DNA from: Pseudomonas sp. ACM7 | GTDB taxonomy: Bacteria > Pseudomonadota > Gammaproteobacteria > Pseudomonadales > Pseudomonadaceae | Assembly: GCF_004136015.1 (NCBI RefSeq) | Contig: NZ_CP024866.1 | Span: 2,362,637 to 2,426,636 of the forward strand | Direction of reading: 5' to 3' | Length of the DNA: 64,000 nt | Part shown: positions 35,485-44,613 of the stretch, in pieces | Layout of the letters: every line of letters begins with the position of its first letter | Position numbering within the stretch: position 1 is the first letter of the stretch | Position numbers and translations under genes: made by a program | Notes under the pieces: generated by a model | The model's database searches: none | What the model was told of the DNA's origin: nothing | Seen by the model: only the letters and a program-made list of their open reading frames with translations

Positions 35485-36288
35485 CTACTGTGCCCCCGCA
35501 AACACGTCCCCCAACCAATCCACAAACACCCGAACCCGTGGCGACATGTGTCGGTTGTGCGGATACAACACCGAAACCGGCATCGGCGGTGGCGGCGTGT
35601 CGATCAAGACTTCCTGCACCAAGCCCTGGGAAATCTGCGTTTCCATTCGGTAATACGGACATTGGATCAGCCCCAACCCGGCAATCGCCGACGCCGCATA
35701 AATTTCCGCGCCGAATACTGAAAGCGCCCCATCGATGGCGACTTCCTTCAGCTCGCCATCAACCATGAATTCGAAAGGAAATAACTTGGCAGTCGTGCGC
35801 GAAACGTAGTTAACGGCACGATGATGTTTCAGGTCGTCGAGGCTTTTCGGTTCGCCGTATTTGCGCAGGTACGCGGGACTGGCGCAGGTGATTTGGCGCA
35901 GGTTGGCGACGCGGCGGCCGATCAGCGCAGAGTCGCCCAAGGTGCCGGCCCGCAGCACGCAGTCGACACCTTCGGCGATCAGGTCGACAAAGCGGTCGGC
36001 CTCGCTGATGGACAGTTCGATGTCCGGGTAGCGCGCCATGAACTGTGGCAATGCCGGGATGACGAAGTGCTTGGCCAGCGTGCCGTGCAGATCGACGCGT
36101 AACCGCCCTTTCGGCGCCACCCCGCGAAACGCCAGTTCAGCTTCTTCCAACTCTGCCAGCAATTGCACACAACGCAGGTAATACGCCTCGCCATCCAGCG
36201 TAGGACGCACCTTACGAGTGCTTCGCTCCAGTAAACGCGTACCGAGCCAGGCTTCGAATTGATTCAGCGTGTGGGTCAGCGTCGCCCG
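35485..36288 (-). pseudogene. LysR-family regulator, 5' end deleted
   Basis: Homology starts mid-HTH: RATLTHTLNQFEAWLGTRLLERSTRKVRPTLDGEAYYLRC, then a full effector-binding domain to 35485. The ~30 residues before RATL (first HTH helices) are absent. The same frame reads into SDR antisense DNA and hits a TGA at 36334-36336, with no ATG, GTG or TTG before codon V(RPT) at 36210. A product from that GTG would lack DNA binding. The break abuts an SDR gene truncated from the other side. A recent deletion is the simplest explanation. Confidence 0.8.
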
Positions 36289-36668
36289 CGGCCCTGCGTG
36301 AAGCCGCCACCCGTCTGAACGCTGGCGGGCGGATCATCAACGTCTCCAGCAGCACCGTCGGCATGAACCTGCCGGGCTATGCGGTGTACATCGCCAGCAA
36401 AGCGGCAGTGGAGTCCTTGACCCAGGTGTTCGCCAAGGAAATGCGCGGTCGCAGTATCACCGTCAATGCCGTGGCCCCCGGTCCGGTGGCTACCGACCTG
36501 TTCCTGCACGGCAAGAGCGAAGAGCAGATCCAGACCTTCGCCAAGATGCCTCCGCTGGAACGTTTGGCTCAGCCGGAAGATATCTCCCGTGTTGTGTCCT
36601 TCCTGGTGGGCCCGGAATCGGGCTGGGTCAACGGGCAAATCCTGCGGGTCAATGGCGGGTTGGTTTAA
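36288..36668 (+). pseudogene. Short-chain dehydrogenase/reductase, 5' half deleted
   Basis: Only the C-terminal ~126 residues survive, from ALREAATRLNAGGRIINVSSSTVG to GQILRVNGGLV. The catalytic Ser region (NVSSS) and YxxxK (YIASK) remain. The NAD(P)-binding Rossmann half with its TGxxxGxG motif (~120 residues) is missing. An ATG at 36363 would give a 101-residue stub. The missing end is exactly at the junction with the truncated divergent LysR gene. The end fits glucose/3-oxoacyl-type SDRs. Confidence 0.8.
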
Positions 36669-36699
36669 CTATGCTCAACCTGATACCGAGGTGACCCCA

Positions 36700-36765
36700 A
36701 TCGCGAGCAGGCTCGCTCCCACAAAGATCACCGAGAACCCTGTGGGAGCGAGCCTGCTCGCGAAG
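36700..36765. repeat. REP-type inverted pair, family A
   Basis: ATCGCGAGCAGGCTCGCTCC and inverse, a short-spacer version, between the SDR remnant and the small membrane protein gene. Confidence 0.8.
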
Positions 36766-36806
36766 GCGGCTATACAGGCAGCACACATCTAAAGGACGGA
36801 TACACC

Positions 36807-37067
36807 ATGCACACCACGATCATCATCACCTTCGGCCTGGTCCTCCTGGCGCTGATGCTGTTCATCGGCGAGAAAATCGGCTTCAGCCGCCAGACCCTGA
36901 CCTACAGCTTTGTCGTGCTGTGGCTGGCACTGACGTTGATCAACGGCGCGGTCGGCATGGTCAATGCCGGTCAGCCGTTGAGCACCGAACTGGTGGTCGG
37001 CAGCGCCGTGTTCGGTGTGCCGGTGGCGGCGCTGGTGCTGTTCATGGTGTTGAGCGCCGAGACCTGA
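36807..37067 (+). CDS. Small integral membrane protein, unknown function
   Basis: An 86-residue protein with three hydrophobic segments: TTIIITFGLVLLALMLFIG (~3-21), LTYSFVVLWLALTLINGAVGM (~30-51) and VVGSAVFGVPVAALVLFMVL (~62-82). The short polar loop GEKIGFSRQT follows the first. No catalytic or binding motif is seen. It lies behind the SDR remnant and a REP pair, convergent with betT; a former operon with the SDR gene is possible. Confidence 0.65.
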   Translation: MHTTIIITFGLVLLALMLFIGEKIGFSRQTLTYSFVVLWLALTLINGAVGMVNAGQPLSTELVVGSAVFGVPVAALVLFMVLSAET

Positions 37068-37094
37068 AAAAGGCTCGGCGCCACCGGTTCTCGA

Positions 37095-39089
37095 TCAACG
37101 CACCAAATGCAAAAACTGCATGTGCCGTTCGTACTGATCGAGGATGTCGTTGATGATCTGCTCCTTGGTGTAACCCACCAGATCGTAGTCCTGACTGCCC
37201 TCTGCAAGATGCACTTCAGCCCGGTAATAACGACGGTTGTTGAGTTCCTTGGAACCCATGCCGCCACGGGCAAACGACGGCGTGAAATAGCCACGCATCT
37301 GCACTTGATAGATAAACGGATGCTCCTCGCCGTGACCGATTTCCAGGCTGACGTTGTCGTTGGTCGGGTCCGGCTGAGTGACCACGTTCAAGCCCTTCTC
37401 GACGAACACCGCCGAGACTTCTTCAATCGCCGGACGCACCGTCGTATCGAGGAAGCGATAGACCTCATCCCGTGACGGGAAATGCACGGCCTGACTCAGG
37501 CGTTGACGCCAGCCGCCACGCCGCGATCCGGATACCGGTGCCAGCGAATGCAGTTGCGCGATCTGCTTCTGCGACTCCAGGTAGAACGCCTTGTGCAGCC
37601 CCCACATCATCAGCAGCAAGATCATCGAGAACGGCAACGAGGTCAGCACCACCGCGGACTTCAGCGCATCGATGCTGCCGGAAAACAGCAGCGCGCTGGT
37701 CACCAGCGCCGTCATTGCGCCCCAGAACACCCGAAGCCATTTCGGCCCGTCTTCATCGGGATTGCCGCCCTTGGCAGACAGCGTCGACAGCACCACGGTG
37801 CCGGAGTCGGCAGACGTCACGAAGAACACGAAACTGATGAACACCGTGACCGCGATGACGGTTTTGCTCCACGGGTAGGTTTCCAGCAGCAAGTAGAGGG
37901 TCATCGACGGGTTATCGATGGCCGACATGCCGAGGGCGCTCATGCCGTGATTGAGGACTTGATCGATGGCGCTGTTGCCGAAGATCGACATCCACGCGAG
38001 GGTGAAGCCGAGCGGAATCAACAGCACGCCGAAGACGAATTCGCGGATGGTCCGGCCACGGGAAATCCGTGCGATGAACAGGCCCACGAACGGCGACCAT
38101 GCGATCCACCAAGCCCAGTAGAACACCGTCCAACCGCCCAGCCAGTCGCTCGGTTTGTCGTAGGCGTACAGGTCGAAACTCTTCATCGGCAAGGCGCCGA
38201 GGTAGTCACCGATGTTCTGGATCAGAGTGTTGAGCAGGTGCTGGGTCGGGCCGGCGAACAATACGAACAGCAGCAGCGCGCAGGCCAGCAGCATATTGAT
38301 GTCGGACATCACCCGCACGCCTTTATCGACACCGGACACCGCAACGATGATCGCCGCGCCCATCATCAGCGTGATCAGGCCGACCTGAATCCACTGGGTG
38401 TGAGCGATGCCGAACAGGTAGTCCAGACCCGAGTTGAGGTGCAACACACCAAAGCCCATGTCAGCACCGAGGCCGAACACTGTGGCGATGATGCCGAAGC
38501 CGTCCACCGCGTAACCGATGGGGCCGTTGATGCGCTTGCCGATCAGCGGATAGAGCGCCGAACGCAGGGCCAGCGGCAGGTTGTGACGGTAGGCAAAATA
38601 AGCCAGCGCCATGCCGACGAAAGCGAACACACCCCAGCCGTGCAGGCCCCAGTGCAGAAACAGAATCTGCATTGCCTGACGCGCCGCATCCGCCGTGCCC
38701 GCTTCGCCTTGCGGGGGTTGCGCCAAGTGGGTCAGCGGTTCGGATACGCAAAAGAAAAACAGCGTGATGCTGATGCCGGCAGCGAACAGCATGCCGGCCC
38801 AGGACAGATAACTGAATTCGGGTTCGTCGTGGTCGGCACCGAGCTTGATCTTGCCGTAGCCGGACAAGGCGGTGACCACCACGAAGACCAGATACAGGGT
38901 CATCGCGAGCATGTAGTACCAGCCGACCGTATTGGCCGCCCAGTTTTGCGCTTCCAGAAGCCAGGCGCCGGCCTGTTCAGGCATGGCGATGACGATGATG
39001 CCGAACAGCAAAATGAACGTCGCCGAAAAGTAAAACACCGGCGGATTCATGCGGACCTGACCGCTAGCGGGGGTGGGCGATGCACTCAT
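37095..39089 (-). CDS. betT: Choline BCCT transporter BetT
   Basis: A 664-residue sodium- or proton-coupled betaine/choline/carnitine transporter with 12 predicted helices. The substrate-site motif GLGADMGFGVLHLNSGL and the BCCT signature WTVFYWAWWIAWSPFVGLFIARISRGRTIREF are clear. A ~150-residue hydrophilic C-terminal tail (from about residue 510) marks the osmoregulated BetT type. Choline imported this way feeds glycine betaine synthesis. A perfect palindrome resembling BetI sites lies 92 bp upstream, so choline induction is likely. Confidence 0.95.
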   Translation of the reverse strand: MSASPTPASGQVRMNPPVFYFSATFILLFGIIVIAMPEQAGAWLLEAQNWAANTVGWYYMLAMTLYLVFVVVTALSGYGKIKLGADHDEPEFSYLSWAGMLFAAGISITLFFFCVSEPLTHLAQPPQGEAGTADAARQAMQILFLHWGLHGWGVFAFVGMALAYFAYRHNLPLALRSALYPLIGKRINGPIGYAVDGFGIIATVFGLGADMGFGVLHLNSGLDYLFGIAHTQWIQVGLITLMMGAAIIVAVSGVDKGVRVMSDINMLLACALLLFVLFAGPTQHLLNTLIQNIGDYLGALPMKSFDLYAYDKPSDWLGGWTVFYWAWWIAWSPFVGLFIARISRGRTIREFVFGVLLIPLGFTLAWMSIFGNSAIDQVLNHGMSALGMSAIDNPSMTLYLLLETYPWSKTVIAVTVFISFVFFVTSADSGTVVLSTLSAKGGNPDEDGPKWLRVFWGAMTALVTSALLFSGSIDALKSAVVLTSLPFSMILLLMMWGLHKAFYLESQKQIAQLHSLAPVSGSRRGGWRQRLSQAVHFPSRDEVYRFLDTTVRPAIEEVSAVFVEKGLNVVTQPDPTNDNVSLEIGHGEEHPFIYQVQMRGYFTPSFARGGMGSKELNNRRYYRAEVHLAEGSQDYDLVGYTKEQIINDILDQYERHMQFLHLVR

Positions 39090-39180
39090 GAAAGATGCAC
39101 CTCAAGGGGGTGAAACAGGGCAATCAGTAACGGACTCGGCATAGGCAAGCCTCCTGTTGTGAGCGGGCAGCAAACCGGCG

Positions 39181-39210
39181 GTTTAACTTGAATGAGCGTT
39201 CAAGTTAAAC
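39181..39210 (-). promoter_or_regulatory. BetI-like operator of betT
   Basis: Perfect 12-bp arms GTTTAACTTGAA and TTCAAGTTAAAC flank TGAGCG. The core TTGAAtgagcgTTCAA resembles TetR-family BetI operators. It lies 92-121 bp upstream of the betT start. Confidence 0.65.
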
Positions 39211-39302
39211 ATGAATAGGGTGCTAAGGACTAATCGCAAGGCTCGGCGGTACTGTTCGTACGCTAGCTCAAGGAAGGGTATGACGTGGGGTTTGGAGGAT
39301 TT

Positions 39303-39414
39303 TGTAGGAGCTGTCGAGTGAAACGAGGCTGCGATCTTTTGATCTTGATCTTAAAAAAGCAAAGTCAAAAGATCGCAGCCTCGTTTCACTCGACAGCTCC
39401 TACACAGCTCCTAC
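39303..39414. repeat. Inverted repeat pair, family B
   Basis: TGTAGGAGCTGTCGAGTGAA... and its near-exact inverse ...TTTCACTCGACAGCTCCTAC, forming a ~40-bp stem, with an extra CAGCTCCTAC repeated at the end. It lies between epsC and betT. Confidence 0.85.
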
Positions 39415-39456
39415 AGCCAACGAAGACTGTTTATCAGTCACCAAAAAGCCGGGGGC

Positions 39457-40383
39457 TTACTTCTGCGTCCCGTCATCATGCTGCAGATTCGCCTGAGTCA
39501 GGTTGCTCCCCGCCGGCACGCTGCGGGTCAGCCAGACATTGCCGCCAATGGTCGAGCCCTTGCCGATGGTGATCCGCCCCAGAATCGTCGCACCGGCATA
39601 GATCACCACGTCATCCTCGACAATCGGATGTCGCGGTTGCCCCTTCTGCAACTGACCGTCTTCATCCGCCGGGAAGCGCTTGGCGCCCAACGTCACGGCC
39701 TGATAAATCCGCACACGCTCGCCGATGATGGCGGTCTCGCCGATCACCACACCCGTCCCGTGATCGATGAAGAAGCTGCGACCAATCTGCGCGCCAGGGT
39801 GAATGTCGATGCCGGTGGCCGAGTGCGCGATTTCCGCGCTGATCCGTGCCAGCAGCGGCAATCCGGCGCGGTATAAGTGATGGGCCAGGCGATGGTGAAT
39901 CACCGCCAGAATCCCCGGATAGCACAGCAACACTTCATCGACACTGCGAGCCGCCGGATCGCCGTGATAGGCCGCCAGCACGTCGGTGTCGAGCAGACTG
40001 CGCAGCCCCGGCAATGCGAGGGCGAAGTCCTGAATGATCTGAATGGTCTTGGCCTCGACTTCAGTGTCGGCCTGGGCACTGTGGCGAGCGGCGTAGCGCA
40101 GTTCGAGTCGCGCCTGAGCCAGCAACGCGTTCAACGCAACGTCCAGCGTGTGGCCGACGTAGAAGTCTTCACTCTCCTCGCGCAAATCCACCGGCCCCAG
40201 GCGCATCGGGAACAACGCGCCACAGAGGGCTTCGAGAATCTCTGCCATGGCCGCTCGGGAAGGCAACTCGCGACCGCCCTGCTCGGTGCTGGCGCGGCCA
40301 TTTTGTAAGCGCCACTGGTCACGCGCCGTACGCAGTTGGCTGACGATGGTCTGCAGTTGCCAATGACTGGAACGCTCGCTCAC
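39457..40383 (-). CDS. epsC: Serine O-acetyltransferase, EpsC type
   Basis: A 308-residue serine acetyltransferase (acetyl-CoA + L-Ser to O-acetylserine), the entry to cysteine synthesis. An N-terminal helical domain precedes a left-handed beta-helix with hexapeptide repeats: ATGIDIHPGAQIGRSFFIDHGTGVVIGETAIIGERVRIYQAVTLGAK (catalytic His in FFIDHGTG). AGATILGRITIGKGSTIGGNVWLTRSVP follows. The length and N-terminus fit the EpsC/SAT form rather than short CysE. It is divergent from dcyD and the cystine importer. Confidence 0.93.
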   Translation of the reverse strand: MSERSSHWQLQTIVSQLRTARDQWRLQNGRASTEQGGRELPSRAAMAEILEALCGALFPMRLGPVDLREESEDFYVGHTLDVALNALLAQARLELRYAARHSAQADTEVEAKTIQIIQDFALALPGLRSLLDTDVLAAYHGDPAARSVDEVLLCYPGILAVIHHRLAHHLYRAGLPLLARISAEIAHSATGIDIHPGAQIGRSFFIDHGTGVVIGETAIIGERVRIYQAVTLGAKRFPADEDGQLQKGQPRHPIVEDDVVIYAGATILGRITIGKGSTIGGNVWLTRSVPAGSNLTQANLQHDDGTQK

Positions 40384-40575
40384 GGTAAAAACTCCTCACG
40401 GGCGGCCGGACTGTCTGGCCGCGTTAACCGCGATTACTTTACGGCATGGTCTGGAAGCCGAATTAAGAACCGATTGTGCTGTGCTCAGCACTTTTTGGCA
40501 TAAGGCGATTGGCAGTTGCCCCGCAAAATAGGCGTGCCTATAGTCCTGTCATCTCCCTCCGCCAGTACGGACCCC

Positions 40576-41568
40576 ATGATCAAACAACAGCTTGCCCGCT
40601 TTAACCGCCTCGACCTGCTCGGTCATCCTACCGCCCTGGAAAAACTCGAACGCCTGTCGGCCTGGTTGGGCCGCGATGTATACGTCAAGCGTGATGACCT
40701 GACGCCGCTGGCGATGGGCGGCAACAAGCTGCGCAAGCTCGAATACCTGGCGGCCGATGCACTGGCACAAGGCGCCGACACCTTGATTACCGCTGGTGCG
40801 CTTCAGTCCAACCACGTGCGCCAGACTGCCGCCATTGCGGCCAAGCTTGGCCTGGGCTGCGTAGCCCTGCTGGAAAATCCCTTGGGTACCGACGACGCTA
40901 ACTATGTCGGTAACGGCAATCGACTGTTGCTGGACCTGTTCGATGCCAAGGTCGAGCTGGTGGAAAACCTCGACAACGCCGACGAGCAATTGCAGGCTCT
41001 GGCCGACCGTCTACGCAACAACGGCAAGAAGCCGTATCTGGTGCCGATTGGTGGCTCCAACGCATTGGGCGCTTTGGGTTATGTGCGCGCCGGGCTGGAA
41101 TTGGCCGAGCAGATCAAGGACACCGGGCTGACATTCGCGGCCTTGGTTCTGGCTTCGGGCAGCGCCGGGACCCATAGCGGTCTGGCGTTGGGGTTGAGTG
41201 AAGCACTGCCGGATTTGCCAGTGATTGGTGTCACGGTTTCTCGCAGCGATGAAGATCAGCGACCGAAAGTCCAGGGGCTCGCCGAGCGCACTGCCGAGCT
41301 GTTGGGTGTGAGCCTGCCAGAGAATTTCAAGGTCGAGTTGTGGGACGAGTATTTCGGCCCGCGCTACGGCGAACCGAATGCCGGGACGTTGGCAGCCGTG
41401 AAGCTGGTGGCGAGTCAGGAAGGGCTGTTGCTGGACCCGGTCTACACTGGCAAGGCCATGGCCGGGTTGCTCGATGGCATCGGCCGCCAGCGCTTCAATG
41501 ACGGCCCGATCATCTTCCTGCACACCGGCGGGGCGCCGGCGTTGTTTGCCTATACAAGTTTTTTGTAA
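40576..41568 (+). CDS. dcyD: D-cysteine desulfhydrase
   Basis: A 330-residue PLP enzyme of the ACC deaminase/D-cysteine desulfhydrase family that cleaves D-cysteine to pyruvate, H2S and NH3. [22 protein letters not shown] carries the PLP-lysine in [42 protein letters not shown] (PLP phosphate site) and [15 protein letters not shown] are conserved. ATG at 40576 ([16 protein letters not shown]) is used rather than the upstream codon at 40516. Being next to tcyJLN it supports sulfur recovery from imported cystine forms. Confidence 0.93.
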   Translation: MIKQQLARFNRLDLLGHPTALEKLERLSAWLGRDVYVKRDDLTPLAMGGNKLRKLEYLAADALAQGADTLITAGALQSNHVRQTAAIAAKLGLGCVALLENPLGTDDANYVGNGNRLLLDLFDAKVELVENLDNADEQLQALADRLRNNGKKPYLVPIGGSNALGALGYVRAGLELAEQIKDTGLTFAALVLASGSAGTHSGLALGLSEALPDLPVIGVTVSRSDEDQRPKVQGLAERTAELLGVSLPENFKVELWDEYFGPRYGEPNAGTLAAVKLVASQEGLLLDPVYTGKAMAGLLDGIGRQRFNDGPIIFLHTGGAPALFAYTSFL

Positions 41569-41579
41569 GGATCGAAGAT

Positions 41580-41684
41580 TAAAAGATCGCAGCCTGCGGC
41601 AGCTCCTACATTGATCGGCGTTAATCCGGAATTTGCGCCGGGCATGATCCATGTAGGAGCTGCCGCAGGCTGCGATCTTTTCGA
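41580..41684. repeat. Inverted repeat pair, family B
   Basis: AAAAGATCGCAGCCTGCGGC... and ...GCCGCAGGCTGCGATCTTTT, perfect ~30-bp arms between dcyD and tcyJ. Confidence 0.85.
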
Positions 41685-41727
41685 AGGCTACTTATATTCT
41701 AAAAAAGAATAACAAACTTGATATTTA

Positions 41728-41761
41728 TTATTTTCCAATCTAAAAGCACCGTCATATAGTC
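41728..41761 (+). promoter_or_regulatory. tcyJ upstream element shared with tauA
   Basis: TTATTTTCCAAT (41728-41739) and TCATATAGTC (41752-41761) match the tauA upstream blocks, with 12 instead of 7 bases between them. They sit in AT-rich DNA 125-158 bp before tcyJ and are a candidate CysB-controlled promoter. Confidence 0.5.
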
Positions 41762-41885
41762 GCGCCGCAGGCGAATTTGCAGCGAGACGCATACGCTGCT
41801 TTAGGGCAGGATATCGCAGTCGTCCAAATCCCGATTTTGCCAACATTCCTAAAAGCGTCTTCATAAGAAAACACAGGGGCTTGTC

Positions 41886-42686
41886 ATGAATTTTTCCGCA
41901 CTACGACGAAATCTGCTGGTAGGTTCGCTGGGCCTGGCGCTGAGCGCCGGTCTGCTGGGGCAAGCGGTTGCCGGTGAGCAGCTGCAAAAAATCAAAGACG
42001 CTGGCGTGATCAACGTTGGCCTGGAAGGCACTTACCCACCGTTCAGTTTCGTCGACGCCGACGGCAAGCTGGCCGGCTTCGAAGTCGAGTTCTCCGAAGC
42101 CCTGGCCAAAGAGCTGGGCGTGAAGGTCAAACTGCAACCAACCAAATGGGACGGCATCCTCGCAGCCCTGGAATCCAAACGTCTGGACGCCGTGATCAAC
42201 CAGGTGACCATCTCCGAAGAGCGCAAGAAGAAGTATGACTTCTCCGAGCCGTACACCGTTTCCGGGATTCAGGCGCTGGTGCTGACCAAGAAGGCTGCGG
42301 AGCTGAACATCAAGTCTGCCGCCGATCTGGCCGGCAAAAAAGTCGGTGTAGGCCTGGGCACCAACTACGAGCAGTGGCTCAAGGACAATCAGCCAAAAGC
42401 CATCATCAAGACCTATGACGATGATCCGACCAAGTTCCAGGATCTGCGCGTCGGCCGCATCGACGCCATTCTGATCGACCGCCTCGCCGCGCTGGAATAC
42501 GCCAAGAAGGCCAAGGACACCACCGCCGCCGGCGAAGCGTTCTCCCGCCAGGAAGCCGGCATCGCCCTGCGCAAAGGCGAGCCTGAGCTGCTGGCCGCGG
42601 TGAACAAGGCCATCGACAAGCTGCGTGCCGACGGTACGCTGAAAAAGCTTTCGGAAAAATACTTCAGCGCTGACGTCACTAAATAA
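41886..42686 (+). CDS. tcyJ: Cystine ABC transporter, substrate-binding protein
   Basis: A 266-residue periplasmic family-3 solute-binding protein (FliY/TcyJ type). Signal peptide LLVGSLGLALSAGLLGQAVAG is followed by INVGLEGTYPPFSFVDADGKLAGFEVEFSEALAKELGVKV and an Arg-containing ligand loop (VTISEERKKKYDFSEPY). It binds L-cystine. The stop shares a base with the tcyL start. Context (dcyD upstream, permease and ATPase downstream) matches the E. coli fliY-dcyD-yecS-yecC set. Confidence 0.94.
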   Translation: MNFSALRRNLLVGSLGLALSAGLLGQAVAGEQLQKIKDAGVINVGLEGTYPPFSFVDADGKLAGFEVEFSEALAKELGVKVKLQPTKWDGILAALESKRLDAVINQVTISEERKKKYDFSEPYTVSGIQALVLTKKAAELNIKSAADLAGKKVGVGLGTNYEQWLKDNQPKAIIKTYDDDPTKFQDLRVGRIDAILIDRLAALEYAKKAKDTTAAGEAFSRQEAGIALRKGEPELLAAVNKAIDKLRADGTLKKLSEKYFSADVTK

Positions 42687-43351
42687 TGGAAGAAGCTTTC
42701 CAACTCGCGCTGGATTCCGCGCCCTTTCTGCTGAAGGGCGCGTACTACACAGTCATCTTGAGCCTGGGCGGGATGTTCTTCGGCCTGGTGATGGGGTTTG
42801 GTCTGGCGTTGATGCGCCTGTCGCGCTTCAAACTGGTGAGCTGGATCGCCCGCATCTACGTGTCGTTTTTTCGCGGCACGCCGTTGTTGGTGCAACTGTT
42901 CGTGATCTATTACGGCTTGCCGCAATTGGGCATCGAACTTGATCCGCTACCGGCAGCTCTGATCGGCTTCTCACTGAACATGGCGGCCTATGCCTGCGAA
43001 ATCCTGCGTGCCGCGATCAGTTCCATCGAGCGCGGTCAGTGGGAAGCCGCCGCGAGTATCGGCATGACCCGTGCGCAGACCCTGCGCCGGGCCATCCTGC
43101 CGCAAGCGATGCGCACGGCTCTGCCACCGCTGGGCAACAGCTTCATTTCGCTTGTGAAGGACACCGCGCTGGCAGCCACTATTCAGGTGCCGGAACTGTT
43201 CCGTCAGGCGCAGCTGATTACCGCCCGAACCTTTGAAATTTTCACCATGTACCTTGCCGCCGCGCTGATCTACTGGGTTCTGGCCACGGTGCTTTCGCAC
43301 CTGCAGAACCAGTTGGAAGCACGGGTCAATCGGCACGACCTGGAGTCCTGA
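42686..43351 (+). CDS. tcyL: Cystine ABC transporter, permease
   Basis: A 221-residue His/Glu/Gln/Arg/opine-type permease with about five helices. The coupling-loop motif is [31 protein letters not shown]. It forms the inner-membrane channel for cystine with TcyN. ATG overlaps the tcyJ stop and it ends 4 bp before tcyN. Confidence 0.94.
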   Translation: MEEAFQLALDSAPFLLKGAYYTVILSLGGMFFGLVMGFGLALMRLSRFKLVSWIARIYVSFFRGTPLLVQLFVIYYGLPQLGIELDPLPAALIGFSLNMAAYACEILRAAISSIERGQWEAAASIGMTRAQTLRRAILPQAMRTALPPLGNSFISLVKDTALAATIQVPELFRQAQLITARTFEIFTMYLAAALIYWVLATVLSHLQNQLEARVNRHDLES

Positions 43352-43355
43352 CCCA

Positions 43356-44111
43356 ATGATTGTCGTGGAAAAACTGACAAAGCAGTTCAAGGGTCAAGTG
43401 GTGCTCAACGGCATCGATCTGCAAGTGAAGGAAGGCGAGGTGGTGGCAATCATCGGGCCTAGCGGCTCGGGTAAAACCACGTTCCTGCGTTGCCTGAATT
43501 TCCTGGAAGAACCCACCAGCGGCCGGATCAAGGTCGGTGACATCGAGATCGATGGCAGCCGTCCGCTGAACCAGCAGCAAGGCCTGGTGCGACGTTTGCG
43601 CCAGCACGTGGGTTTCGTGTTCCAGAACTTCAACCTGTTCCCTCATCGCACCGCCCTGGAAAACGTTATCGAAGGCCCGATCATCGTAAAGAAGATCCCG
43701 CACGCCGAAGCCGTTGCCCTGGGTAAAAAGCTGATGGCCAGGGTCGGCCTGGCGGGCAAGGAAGACGCTTACCCGCGACGCCTGTCCGGTGGTCAGCAAC
43801 AGCGTGTGGCGATTGCCCGCGCGCTGGCGATGGAGCCGGAAGTGATTCTGTTCGACGAACCCACCTCAGCCCTCGACCCGGAGCTGGTGGGTGAAGTGCT
43901 GGCGACCATCCGCAGCCTCGCCGAAGAGCGACGCACCATGGTCATCGTCACCCACGAAATGGGCTTTGCCCGGGACGTGGCGAACCGCGTGGTGTTTTTC
44001 GACAAAGGTGTGATCGTCGAACAAGGCGAAGCCAAGGCGCTGTTTGCCAATCCGAAAGAAGAGCGGACGAAGCAGTTTCTCAGCAAGTTCCTGAATAACG
44101 CTCACCACTGA
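43356..44111 (+). CDS. tcyN: Cystine ABC transporter, ATP-binding protein
   Basis: A 251-residue polar amino-acid ABC ATPase. It has Walker [11 protein letters not shown]-loop [11 protein letters not shown], signature [15 protein letters not shown], Walker [15 protein letters not shown] and the H-loop in [14 protein letters not shown]. The substitution of EGPI after the Q-loop is typical of amino-acid importers. It powers TcyL and ends the cluster; an AT-rich gap follows. Confidence 0.94.
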   Translation: MIVVEKLTKQFKGQVVLNGIDLQVKEGEVVAIIGPSGSGKTTFLRCLNFLEEPTSGRIKVGDIEIDGSRPLNQQQGLVRRLRQHVGFVFQNFNLFPHRTALENVIEGPIIVKKIPHAEAVALGKKLMARVGLAGKEDAYPRRLSGGQQQRVAIARALAMEPEVILFDEPTSALDPELVGEVLATIRSLAEERRTMVIVTHEMGFARDVANRVVFFDKGVIVEQGEAKALFANPKEERTKQFLSKFLNNAHH

Positions 44112-44613
44112 AACATCGCTTCACTACTTGTCAACTTCCATGGACGGAAGTGACAATCACCCCTACTAACAAAACCTCTCGATATATTCTCTTCTCTTAT
44201 TCATCCATCCGAACAATAGATAATTTTTTATTGCTGCGTGCGGTACATATATATGTCCTGCAACAGAATAACCTCGCCTAAAATTCGCCAAACCCAGCGC
44301 CCTCACCAAGCCGGTCTTCGCCGTCAGCAACGCACTAGAAGCCCGTAAAATAACGTCAAGTTCGACAGAGCGGTGCAGCTTATTAACTTCAACGCGTAGG
44401 ATTTTTCTGAATAACACTAGATCCAATACTTAACTAGCCAGCTCTATTGACACCTATTCAAGCGCACTCTTATCTAGTCTCCAACAGGCGTTTAACCTCG
44501 CACTCATTCACTATTTAATTTCACACACAGTGAACAGTTTTGTTGCTCGGTAATTCACGCCTTTCGAACTTTCAGAAACGGACTTTCGCTGCAAGGCTTC
44601 AAGGAGAAACCCC
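44112..44613. other. AT-rich intergenic region, 500 bp
   Basis: Base composition is clearly more AT-rich than flanking DNA. I see no convincing gene; a leftward 86-codon frame (44166-44426) starts with TTG and has no ribosome site. The 3' end has GGAG before the next ATG. It may be a relic of acquired DNA or carry an untypical promoter. Confidence 0.5.

Noticed and set aside
36276..36638. 120-codon minus-strand ORF overlapping the SDR remnant
   Set aside because: It is antisense to the SDR frame, which retains catalytic motifs, and crosses the deletion junction.
37482..39113. 543-codon plus-strand ORF opposite betT
   Set aside because: Antisense frame rich in His, Gln and Arg; betT is certain.
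44166..44426. 86-codon leftward ORF in the AT-rich gap
   Set aside because: It starts with TTG, has no ribosome site and no recognisable motif; treated as chance or a remnant.
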